Shown here: piece by piece, positions 8,409 through 16,859 of the stretch
How the letters are laid out: each line of letters begins with the position of its first letter
Position numbering within the stretch: the first letter of the stretch is position 1
Assembly (NCBI GenBank): GCA_001586965.3
Contig: LUCW03001866.1
Location: forward strand, 1 to 21,982
DNA length: 21,982 nt
From: Sphaeroforma sirkka
Taxonomy: Eukaryota; Opisthokonta; Ichthyosporea; Ichthyophonida
Direction: 5' to 3'
Program-made: the position numbers and the translations under genes
The notes under the pieces: generated by a model
The model's input: the letters and a program-made list of their open reading frames with translations, nothing else
Database searches by the model: none
Told to the model about the DNA's origin: nothing

Positions 8409-9054
8409 AAATTAAGTTATCAACCTTTCACACTTCCTTTGACCCTGGTCTAGACCAGCCCTTCGGAGAAACATTTATCTCCGCACCGCTGCCAGTATAG
8501 CCGACGCCATGCTGTGCAACCACTTATATGTTATCTCTATCTTCCAACTCTCTTGCTATTAAAACGGCAGCCGCATGTCATTCTTGATAGCATACGGCCC
8601 CTGGATTAGGCGCCCTTGAGGTCCTTAGGATTACAGTATTCTCCGAACTAATGGGCATACGAATCGCATGAGGAAAATTGTTTACTACTGCTCGCGTAGT
8701 TGAATATGTAGTAGACTTTAAATTAAGTGCAAATGTATATATTTATTTCTGACCTCACCTTTGGTTTTATACTTAAGGTGTTTGTGCTAGTGTTCAGCCG
8801 CTTGGGCTGGCCAGGGTAAAAACTCATATGGTCAGTATGAGAAACCTTATGCGAAACACTTTAACACTTCGCTGCTTTTCTATTTCAACTTCTCTGCAAC
8901 TAAATCTCACGCTGATCACATTATGCCTTTCGGCATAGGTTGTGACTCACATAGAACCGCAGCTATTATTAGAATGTTGCAGTTGACAGGCTTAATCCAC
9001 TCTCGGGAATCGGTTGACAGACTTAATCTGCTCTCGACTGTGAACTCTAAGGAT
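8409..9054. other. Intergenic stretch without a recognisable gene
   Basis: No supported coding region is visible. It contains a perfect 14-bp palindrome (8445-8458, CTGGTCTAGACCAG) followed at once by a 6-bp-stem hairpin (8464-8483). A short open stretch on the plus strand from 8923 leads into the copia-like gag remnant and may include decayed gag N-terminus. Confidence 0.4.
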
Positions 9055-9469
9055 ATTAAGACCACCACTATTCTCGAAACAAAGGTTGATTGGCTTCCTT
9101 GGTAAACTCAAAGCATTCTATCCGTCAATTGTAAAGGAATCCCAATAATATTGACCGGTCTGACCATCTAGAGGCAACCGATGGACTTCCAAGGACATCG
9201 CTGAGACTTATCGGATTATAAATCGCACATTATCTCCGCTTCTGCAGACGGAGATCAGTCAATTTATTGATAAGCCGTGGGAAGCTTTTGCCGCACTGAA
9301 ACGCAAGTTTGAAGCCCTGACCGAAGATTATATCCAGACATTAGAAGGGAAACTGAATCGCATCACGCAAGAACGTAACAAATCTTACGCCAGTCTTATC
9401 AGTCGTCTCAACACGGCATTTGTGAAATTCAAAAACGCCGGAGGTTCGAAGTCCAACAACAGCATATGA
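9055..9469 (+). pseudogene. Ty1/copia-type gag remnant
   Basis: From 9191 to 9469 the frame reads KDIAETYRIINRTLSPLLQ, then WEAFAALKRKFE, then LEGKLNRITQERNKSYASLISRLNTAF, ending GGSKSNNSI-stop. The Trp-x-x-x-x-x-Leu-Lys core and the following amphipathic helices are the pattern of copia gag (UBN2-like). About 45 codons upstream, in another frame, LETKVDWLPW-stop-TQSIL resembles the N-terminal W-x-x-W region. It is broken by a frameshift near 9150 and by stops. No zinc knuckle, protease or integrase follows. Confidence 0.5.
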
Positions 9470-10017
9470 TTCTACGACAAAGACTGTTAAGATTACATTG
9501 AAAACACCCGCTATGATGGCCATGTCGTATGATAGGGTTGTTTTATTCATATGTGTTTTTCGAAAGAGTAAGAGTAAACTAGGGACAATTGGTGTATTGT
9601 CTGATATCACAGTGCAACAGGCGGGCCTGCACATTAGTTTCTATTTACCAGATGGGTTCGACAGTTCTATTTGTAAAGCCCCTATTTATTTTTAGAATCA
9701 TTTATTGGAGTAGGCCCATTAAAAGACCTGTGAATTCCCCAAGAAATATATCTGCTTCAGCAGCGAAATGGTTTCGTTATAGATAGGTTTCTAAGGACTA
9801 CTATCGTTACAGAGTGTGTCCTCCGAGCAGCCAGCCAGACAGCCATTCTGATGTAGGCTGGCCAGTAAATCCTGATGCGTGGCTAGGCATTAGCTAATGC
9901 AATACCTAGAGACATCAGGAGTATCCTTTTTCCCTATTTTTACAATTCCTTTTCTAACGATAGAATTTGATTTAGAAAACATTTTCGCGCCGCAAAAACA
10001 ACTGCAACAGTTTCCCT
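9470..10017. other. No gene recognised between copia gag and RNase H remnants
   Basis: Where an intact copia element would carry protease, integrase and RT (about 3 kb), only about 550 bp remain. An open stretch at 9498-9695 (plus) has a protein-like composition but no domain I know. The nested inverted repeat at 9871-9919 lies here. Confidence 0.4.
9871..9919. repeat. Nested inverted repeat (hairpin)
   Basis: CCTGATG (9871-9877) pairs with CATCAGG (9913-9919), and CTAGG (9883-9887) with CCTAG (9905-9909). The centre is a perfect 14-bp palindrome GCATTAGCTAATGC (9887-9900). It may be a transposon end relic or merely a structured scar. Confidence 0.6.
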
Positions 10018-10350
10018 ATGAACGACGACAAAGCCATAAATAAAATCTCTTTGGCGAATTCGGCACTGGGAGGACAATTTCTTGTCGGGTACCTTAAGCC
10101 TTGTGCACATTCAACAGTTATCACAAAGGCAAATTAGTACGTTGATCTTATTCAAGCCCACGCTGTCCCTGTCGTATGCAATAACCAATCAGCTGTGGCC
10201 GGGATCACAAAGCGAAACTCCAACAACCCCGATATATTACCCTTGAAATTGCCTACTCACAGAAATAGACTAAACGATACTGAAGTCAGGTGCTATATGC
10301 CTAGTTACCTGCCCCTTAATATATTATCCGACGCTATCGTTCAGAGATGA
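10018..10350 (+). pseudogene. Ty1/copia-type RNase H remnant
   Basis: One frame runs 110 codons with a single TAG (10135-10137). HSTVITKAN-stop-YVDLIQA fits the copia motif in which a TEAEY-type segment precedes the helix. PVVCNNQSAVAGITKRN fits the DNQSAI motif with Asp changed to Asn. LNDTEVRCYMPSYLPLNILSDAI fits the closing V-x-YIPT-x-x-N-x-AD segment. Upstream RT is absent. The relic ends 128 bp before element 2. Confidence 0.55.
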
Positions 10351-10477
10351 TGGTCACACGCTCGGACCCTTCACCGAGGACTTGTTTCACTACCCACCCC
10401 TCTCCACGGCCCTATGGCATATAGCCGATTTCGAGGACAAACTTGTAGAAAAATATTCAGACTGAGATGACCCACAG
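10351..10477. other. Short gene-free stretch before element 2
   Basis: This is likely the 3' remainder of the copia relic. No LTR-like direct repeat partner or target duplication for element 2 is visible (10473-10477 cacag against 19379-19383 aactt). Confidence 0.3.
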
Positions 10478-10656
10478 TGTGGTAAAAGTCCCCTTAAACC
10501 ACTATCAGTGTGAAGTTAGAATAAATTTACAATTAATTCACACGAGGTGAATTATTTGTAGACCACGTAGACAATCAAATATAAGAATAAATACACCGCA
10601 CTGAGCCTCAGGAGACTCAGTAGGTTTTAGTATCGTATTTTGATGTGTTTACTACA
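10478..10656 (+). repeat. 5' LTR of element 2
   Basis: It begins TGTGGTAAA and ends TTTACTACA, an 8-of-9 inverted terminal match with TG...CA ends. At 179 bp it is short for a gypsy LTR. The partner is 19199-19378. Confidence 0.92.
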
Positions 10657-10725
10657 TTTTTTACGACTAGTTACTTTAGGTGTATTATTCGATTTTATCT
10701 CGAGGATAATAGTGGACGGAGAAGT
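10657..10725 (+). other. Region expected to hold the element 2 primer-binding site
   Basis: No TGG-starting tRNA-complementary site abuts the LTR. TAGTTACTTTAG (10668-10679) lies 11 bases inside and resembles the TAGTTATTTAG nine bases inside element 1. It could be a shared unconventional primer site, but this is only a resemblance. Confidence 0.3.
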
Positions 10726-10747
10726 TCATTTTATTGACGAATTACAG

Positions 10748-10903
10748 GAGTTGATCTCCCTCAGAACCGGGTAGCTGAAAGGAGCTTGTAAAGTACGACA
10801 GGAGCAAAGTCTTCCGAGCACAGGGGAGTTGATCTCCCTCAGAACCGGATAGCCGAAAGGAGCTTGCAAACTACGACAGGAGCAAAGTCTTCCGAGCACA
10901 GAT
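10748..10903. repeat. Two-copy 78-bp tandem repeat
   Basis: Units at 10748-10825 and 10826-10903 begin gagttgatctccctcag and differ at a handful of positions. It is the first of several duplications in the leader. Confidence 0.85.
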
Positions 10904-10930
10904 AAGTGAAAAGAAATCCCCACCTTCCAT

Positions 10931-11099
10931 TTTGCTCGGTTTGATACGTTTGCGTGATTTTCATATATATATATATACATCATGCAGATTTTATTATTAT
11001 TATAAATCTAGAGCAAATTGGAGTGATTAGTAATATATGCAGAAATTAACAGGTGCCCATTTTATTTAGCTGATGAGCATTGTATTTCTTCTTCTTTTT

Positions 11100-11148
<49 letters not shown>

Positions 11149-11353
11149 TCCGACCATCCGGTCGAATGCTACTAATTTTAATTAAAAAAAAAAAAATAAT
11201 ATATATATATATATATAATTATATATATATCCGTTTTGCTCGGTTTGATACACTTGCGTGATTTATATATATGTATATATTTATATTTTATGCATATTTA
11301 TAAAATTATTTTAAATCTAGAGCAAATTGGAGTGATTAGTAATATATGCAATT
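10931..11353. repeat. Direct repeats of about 120 bp separated by TA arrays
   Basis: 10931-11051 and 11233-11353 share tttgctcggtttgata, tgcgtgattt and the block aaatctagagcaaattgg to atatgca, around variable TA arrays. A further shared ttatccgaccat / tcatccgaccat (about 11147 and 11399) suggests that a unit near 250-300 bp was duplicated. (TA)n runs lie at 11105-11144 and 11199-11230. Confidence 0.8.
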
Positions 11354-12041
11354 TTTTAGCATTTTTTTATTTCTAAATTTTTTTATAGATTAATTAGTCA
11401 TCCGACCATTTCCCAACAACCATTCATTCTTCTTTTGATTTTTTTAATCCATCTTCGGTCCGAAAATCCAGATACTTCAATTCCAATGCGACTTTTCAGG
11501 CCGTCGTTGACAATCAAGGCCTCCCTCTGACTAATTAGCAGTCATAGGACGTTTGAACAATGTTTTGACTGGCCTAGTCAATCCACACAACACGAACATG
11601 ATGCAGTATCGCAGTTAGGGGTATAGAAGAACGTAATTTGGCGTAGAGAAGGTCGATATGGCAGATTTTCATAGGTGTGGGCGAGTACAGCGACGACAAA
11701 GGGCAGATAGAGGTGATCAAGAAAAGCAGGTAGCAATGTAGAATCGACAGTGTCAGGCGACGTAGAATGGAAACGTGTGAATTAAGCGCGCGTGAGACAG
11801 GTAGCAATGCAGAAGAGGAGCTAGGCACAGTTTGGGAGAAACTGAGACAGAAAAAATGCGATTTCAACTCGTATTTTCAACAAATATCAACTACGGGAGC
11901 AAGTTTTGGTAATCAATTGGCTAGACGAAAAGACTGGCATGGTTAGAAGATCGATTTTTCGAAAATATCTCGGAGTCGAATGTTCGCCATCGTTGCATGC
12001 GCGAACTTCGATGGTCACGAAAGCATAGGAAAAAAAATATA
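11354..12041. other. Leader DNA of element 2 without a recognisable gene
   Basis: I see no supported coding region. It may be an inserted or captured segment, since the element 1 leader is only 188 bp. Open stretches on either strand here lack motifs. Confidence 0.4.
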
Positions 12042-12110
12042 TCACGGGGGGTATCGAACCCACGACCAACACACAACTAGAAGACATATTTACCGATGTT
12101 ACATTTTCGT
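12042..12110 (-). other. tRNA-Arg-like relic
   Basis: On the minus strand GGTTCGATACC (12060 to 12050) is a perfect box B. Upstream, a CTTCTAG segment resembles the tRNA-Arg(UCU) anticodon loop and TAACATCGGTA resembles a decayed box A. A T8 run (12037 to 12030) follows like a Pol III terminator. D and acceptor arms do not pair well, so this is a tRNA pseudogene or the head of a tRNA-derived SINE, not a working tRNA. Confidence 0.4.
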
Positions 12111-12919
12111 ACATATATATACATATATACATATATATACTTAAATTTCCATTCTAGAGAGAAAGGAAGTCAACGTAAGTGAATCAGCCGTAGGACCAAC
12201 ATAGCCTGGTACGGTTGTATGATTGTTGGTGAAAACTAAGGAGAACGTTATCACCGACGTATAAGGCGAATCGTCAAGATGCAGCGGACTCTTGCAAGGA
12301 ACAGAAGAAATAGTACATGCAAGAGTAGACGGCACTTATCAGGCATCGTGCAAGTACACTCAAGTTGGTTTGAATAGGGAATTTGTTTTTTGGTTTTCCA
12401 ACTTCATAACCGATGTAACTACCTTGGGCTTCAAGGTTATTCTTGGGAACCTTGACCTGAACTTCCTGGCTGCAGGCCTCGGATTTGATTGATGTTGGAG
12501 TACAGTAGTCCGAAGGTTGGATTAAAGGAGCATTCAGAACGCTAGAACACGACAGGCGGTTGATCATTGAACACGCTTCGAGTCTATCAGCAACTCTTAA
12601 TTACTCCTATAGGCAGAGCAAAGGAGAGCAAAACGAGTACTCATTAACAAAACCAACCCAAACAAAATGATTAGCAATCATTAAGGAACAAGGTGTATTC
12701 GAGCGCAACGAGTTTTCGGGGACCCGCAAGCAGACCTTGTAGACATCAACATGATTCAATGATAATTAGCTATTTTGGTATCACGAGAGGAGAACGGCGG
12801 AAGAAAGTGTGTAACACAAATGGCTGAAGTCAACTATTATATAATAGCCGACACTCCTTCAATCTGGACCAACTATTCATCAACAACACAAAGCCATACA
12901 TCGAAGTCTTAACATCAAG
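12111..12919 (+). other. Distal leader of element 2
   Basis: No confident gene. A short TA/CA-rich patch lies at 12111-12140. A 66-codon plus-strand open stretch (12292-12492) has a protein-like composition (FITDVTTLGFKVILGNLDL) but no complete motif. The gag ATG follows at 12920. Confidence 0.35.
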
Positions 12920-14296
12920 ATGCCTATGCGTCCAGCACCCCGTAGCCCTCGACGCACTCGTCGCGACGGCAAAGCAACCCAGAGATCTTTGTCAGATTTC
13001 GAGCAGACCCACCAAGGAGGCACAGCTTCTTCGCGCCAGACAGTAGCATCGCGTCGAAGAGATGAACAACCGCGATATGAACAGACAGACCAAGACGTGG
13101 GCCAGGCAGCAAGCAGGCGACATCAGTTGGGGCACGGGTCTCGCTTATCGGCAAGAGGGAGAGCAGATCCAGAAGACAGTGAGGTGCAATTTGTGATTAG
13201 GCATACTAGTCGGTCAAAGTCTGCTGAACCAGCAGCTGAGCGACACAGGGTAGCCAATGTCCGAGGTACTTCGGGCATTCATTCAGCGTGTAGTAGACCG
13301 CATTCATGGCAGCCTTTTCACCGAGCACCTGAACGAGATTTCACTCGAAAGCGAACTCGATCGGGGAGTTTTACCAGTGCAAGTCAGGATTCCCTCGCAG
13401 GCAACGGGGATGAGCGACAAGTCCAACGGCATAGAAATATGTCAGGGTGGGCCACGGGCACTCGTCAGCAAAACTCTGACGAAATCAGAGGCCGACAGCT
13501 AGAGCAATATTTGAGCGACCCACATGGGGATTATCGTAGGGAAGCCGAACGAGAACAACTACGTAGACGATGGGAACTCAGCCGACAGCACCGAGACTTC
13601 GCGCGATCGATACAGGATATGCGCAAGGCTAGTTACGTTGACGACGGTAAGCGCAAGTATAGTGACGTCGACGACGGTAAGCGCAAGTCTAGTGATGTCG
13701 ACGACGGTAATGTTCATGGCAGCAGAAAACGACCGTACAAAGACGAACAGGCGAGAGAGCCGATCATGACACCAGCGCAGTGGAACGAGCATCGCCGAGC
13801 CATGTGTCAACGCCTCGAAGGGAAGATATCTTTCTTTGTGGATGAACTTTGTCGAGCACAGGGAAACTACGATGTCCCAAGATGTACATTACTAACGTCC
13901 ACGATCGATACGTTGAAAGGAGCGTTGAATACTCAATTGGAAGCTATCAGGAAGAACAGAGCTCCGGAGCCACGGACATGGCCCGATTGGCCTTTAGACC
14001 GTTACCAATTAAGCAGCACAGCCGATAGAGACACACGAGGGGCGCTAGAAGAGGCACTGAAGAACGCCCATGTCTCAGGACTAGATGAGTCGTGGATGGT
14101 ACGTTGGTTCTATAAGGTACTCATACATTTTAAGGCAGCAAAGGCCACAATTGACTATCTCCGTGACAACCATAATGAGCTGAGGGTATATCCGGCTGAA
14201 CAGGTCATAGACCAAATCTGTCAACATGAGAGCAAGGCCACCGTAGACCCTACCTTTAAGAAGTTGGCGAAGGGTAATCCCGCACCAAGGGTGTAG
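12920..14296 (+). CDS. Element 2 gag, N-terminal and capsid part
   Basis: The ATG at 12920 opens 458 codons. Residues 1-230 are very Arg/Ser/Gln-rich and probably disordered and RNA-binding. Residues about 239-264 are a ten-residue repeat ([Y/D]VDDGKRK[Y/S]S). After a helical stretch (MTPAQWNEHRRAMCQRLEG), residues about 360-450 (WPDWPLDRYQL... MVRWFYKVLIHFKAA...) look like retrotransposon capsid. TAG at 14294-14296 ends this frame, but the capsid continues in the next frame, so the natural protein is longer. No family name beyond gag is possible. Confidence 0.75.
   Translation: MPMRPAPRSPRRTRRDGKATQRSLSDFEQTHQGGTASSRQTVASRRRDEQPRYEQTDQDVGQAASRRHQLGHGSRLSARGRADPEDSEVQFVIRHTSRSKSAEPAAERHRVANVRGTSGIHSACSRPHSWQPFHRAPERDFTRKRTRSGSFTSASQDSLAGNGDERQVQRHRNMSGWATGTRQQNSDEIRGRQLEQYLSDPHGDYRREAEREQLRRRWELSRQHRDFARSIQDMRKASYVDDGKRKYSDVDDGKRKSSDVDDGNVHGSRKRPYKDEQAREPIMTPAQWNEHRRAMCQRLEGKISFFVDELCRAQGNYDVPRCTLLTSTIDTLKGALNTQLEAIRKNRAPEPRTWPDWPLDRYQLSSTADRDTRGALEEALKNAHVSGLDESWMVRWFYKVLIHFKAAKATIDYLRDNHNELRVYPAEQVIDQICQHESKATVDPTFKKLAKGNPAPRV
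13634..13711 (+). repeat. 30-bp coding tandem repeat in gag
   Basis: Two full units (13634-13663, 13664-13693) and a partial third encode VDDGKRK-type decapeptides. The unit is a multiple of three, so expansion leaves the frame unchanged. It puts alternating acidic and basic charge into gag. Confidence 0.85.
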
Positions 14297-14576
14297 AGTC
14301 AGCCAGGGAACATTTGAACAAGATTGTGGAAGTTCACAAGAGAGCCTGGGAGCGAGCAGATAAGGGCAAGGACTTTCCTAAGCGGTTGCTTAATCACTGC
14401 CTCATACAGGCCCTCGAGGACCTGACAGGTAATATGACGTATGAACGCACGCTACAACACCACATAGGTTGGGACCACCTGGAGACTGAAGACCTTCTCC
14501 GTATTTTAAATCCAGACATACAAGAAACCGATGCCATCCTCAGACAACGGGTACGGACACAGATGAATGTGGGGGG
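14290..14576 (+). CDS. Element 2 gag, capsid continuation in shifted frame
   Basis: Without needing a start codon, the frame runs from about 14290 as GVESAREHLNKIVEVHKRAWERA to ILRQRVRTQMNVGG, ending TAG at 14578-14580. It contains the helical capsid C-terminal pattern (LLNHCLIQALEDLTGN, then WDHLETEDLLRIL). It is entered by a one-base loss relative to the upstream frame near 14290, and left by a one-base gain in the G6 run at 14571-14576, which returns reading to the original frame. Confidence 0.7.
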
Positions 14577-14995
14577 ATAGGCGTAGACAGTTTCCAGCTC
14601 AACAACGAGATCGTAATTTGAATACGAATACAGGAGGAGGCAGCACACAACGCACAAGCACGTCTACGACCACCACGTGTTACGCGTGCAGAGCGGGTGC
14701 CCCACCCAGTTTCAGGCATATATCATCCTGCAAGCACTACCAGTCGAACAAAAGGGTTGGATTCACATCCAACTCGGGCCGAGGATTTAAGCAAGGCGTA
14801 TCCTTCGATAAGAGTTTGCCCGCGGTCAACACCATTACGGCTCTAACAGACTCGGACGACCAGCAAACGGAGCAGGAGGAGACCACGCCTACAGACACAC
14901 ACATTGCTTCCATACTGGCACACCCAGACGAAATCGAACAGGGTGAGTTAGAAGAGGATGCAACGTGGGAAACCATAGGCAGCGATCAGGAATAG
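14567..14995 (+). CDS. Element 2 gag, zinc-knuckle C-terminus
   Basis: This is back in the frame of the gag start. A single Cys/His cluster CYACRAGAPPSFRHISSC (C38-x2-C41-x9-H51-x3-C55) probably serves as the nucleocapsid zinc knuckle, with a spacing unlike the canonical CCHC but like element 1's second cluster. An acidic Thr/Glu/Asp-rich tail follows. TAG (14993-14995) ends it, and the same frame continues without interruption into pol. Confidence 0.75.
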   Translation: MWGDRRRQFPAQQRDRNLNTNTGGGSTQRTSTSTTTTCYACRAGAPPSFRHISSCKHYQSNKRVGFTSNSGRGFKQGVSFDKSLPAVNTITALTDSDDQQTEQEETTPTDTHIASILAHPDEIEQGELEEDATWETIGSDQE

Positions 14996-16030
14996 GACGT
15001 AGGGGTGTCGGATGTAGATGCAACTTTAGTTTTCCCGTCTAGCACACCTGTGATACTATCGATCAAAGATCCATTACTTTCAATGGACAATCGAGTATTC
15101 ATATCCATCCTGATTAACGGTAAGACATGCAGGGCGTTAGTGGATTCTGGGGCAAACAGAAGTTGCATTGATTCGACATCCGCACACGATTGGGGATTGC
15201 AAATTAAGTCGGCTCCGGAGGGATCCTATATATACCTAGCTGATCGTAGTCTTCGTACACGGCGAATAGGCTCAACCGTACAAACTCCAGTACGATATGG
15301 TCTAGAGCTCACAGAACAGTCTTTCGAGCTAATGAATCTACCACCGGCTATCGACGCGATCGTAGGCCAGGATCTTATGCCTGGCTTAGGGCTATACGTG
15401 GGAGGCCTTCAGTCGCCATTCTCACCCATAGATCCAACGGAGCTAGACAAACTATTGGAACCAATACCGTTGAGACGACCACCAGATTTGACCGAGGAAA
15501 CCGGTGTTCGCCTGGAACTAGACAAGGAACTGAGGGACAATGACGGTATTCGAGAAAAGGACAGGTGCAGACTGGAAGGAGGCGAAGTTAGATTGCCAGT
15601 GACACCAGATCAAGCTGCAAGGATGCGGAAGGCAGTAAGGAACTTTGTAGCAGACAAATGGATACCATGGGTAGATAGACAGGTGCAGAAGTGGATTCAA
15701 GATTTGGTCATAGTTCAAAGGGATACAGCCACTTCCGTCAACTTACCCTTGCTCGCCGTGCCAGAGTATACTCAATCTGGAGAACTAAAGAAAGTGCGAG
15801 TGTGTTTGGACCTCAGAGCGGTGAATGCATTAATACCGGCGGATCAGTTCATTATTCCCCGTATCAACGACATCATTGGTAACATCAAAGGGAAGAGATA
15901 TTACACGACATTGGATCTAACCGCAGCGTACCATCGACTCCCAATTCACCCTGATTCTCAGTATTTATTCAGTTTCACACATGGCAAAAGCCAGTATTCC
16001 TTTACATCAGCGCCATTTGGACTACACACT
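14996..16030 (+). CDS. Element 2 pol: protease and proximal reverse transcriptase
   Basis: This continues in frame from gag after the TAG; the first in-frame GTG is at 15005. No ATG is expected if pol is made as a gag-pol fusion. Protease: RALVDSGANRSCID (D47-S-G-A) and the flap/second motif AIVGQDL (118-123). RT: KKVRVCLDLRAVNALI (262-277), YYTTLDLTAAYHRL with catalytic Asp near 304, FSFTHGKSQYSFTSAPFGL (322-340). A one-base gain in the acacact stretch at about 16023-16030 ends the frame just after APFGLH. The retained catalytic residues suggest that the protein would be active if read through. Confidence 0.88.
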
Positions 16031-16859
16031 GACGCAGCAGTTTCAGCGTACACTGAGTGTGATATTGCAAGGACTTCCGGCACACCACTACCTGGACGAC
16101 ATCGTAATAGCAACAGATGACTACGAGGAACACGTACGAGTAGTGAAAGAGGTCATTCGGCGGCTGACGTACCACAGTTTCAAGCTAAACCCTTCAAAAT
16201 GTCATTTTGCAGTCAAAGAAGTCATGATCCTAGGGAAGCGAGTATCGAAGGCCGGAATTGATATTTGCCATGAAAAGCAGGCCAAGCTCATTGACTGGCC
16301 AACCCCGAAGAAGTACAAAGACATTGCATCGGCCTTGGGATTAGCCAACTTTCTTCACGAGCACCTGCCAAACTTTGCAGAGGTAGTTGCCCCACTCCGG
16401 GAATTTGTAAGACTGAAGCCTAAGGAAATCATTGGAGACAGGTGGGAACAGAGACACCAGCAAGCTTGGGATGCCATGAAGCAAGCCATAGTTGAGGCAG
16501 TAGTGTTGAAATTTCCCGTCGACGAAGTACCTTTACAACTCGAAACGGATGCAAGCGACTACGGTATTGGAGGTGCATTGTTCCAGACCATAGAAGGGAA
16601 GAAGCAATACCTAATGTTCTTCAGCAAGACCCTCAACGCAGCACAGCGCAATTACGCAACACCCATGAAGGAATTATTGGCCTTGGTATATGGTCTCACA
16701 CACTTCCGGGATCATCTCGAAGGTCAACGCTTTTCAGTGTTGACTGATCACAAGGCTTTGGTGTATATGAACACACAGCTAAAGCTGAATCCGATGCTAC
16801 AACGATGGCATCACATCATAGCGCCTTTCAATTTTACTATCTCGCACATCCGGGTATAA
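16030..16859 (+). CDS. Element 2 pol: distal reverse transcriptase and RNase H
   Basis: Genuine reading starts near 16030 (TLTQQFQRTL). The active-site box is HHYLDDIVIA, intact. The thumb/connection region (GIDICHEKQAKLIDWPTPKK through FAEVVAPLREF) is present, unlike in element 1. RNase H shows LETDASDYGIGGALFQ (Asp190 counting from 15981), KELLALVYGL (Glu231) and LTDHKALVYM (Asp256). The frame ends at TAA 16857-16859 after SHIRV. A one-base loss among the C/G bases at 16850-16853 explains it, since HPGIKNVLPDAWSRL continues in the next frame. Confidence 0.88.

Noticed and set aside
10380..10470. A GP-x5-F segment resembling the start of the Dam-like domain after the copia RNase H remnant
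   Set aside because: Only spacing matches; the Asp, PP and flanking residues are absent, and copia elements do not carry this domain.
10726..10983. Minus-strand 85-codon open stretch with an internal repeat
   Set aside because: The peptide repeat only mirrors the 78-bp DNA tandem duplication; no other coding sign.
11574..11867. Minus-strand 97-codon Ser/Leu-rich open stretch in the leader of element 2
   Set aside because: Low-complexity composition, no motif and no support on context.
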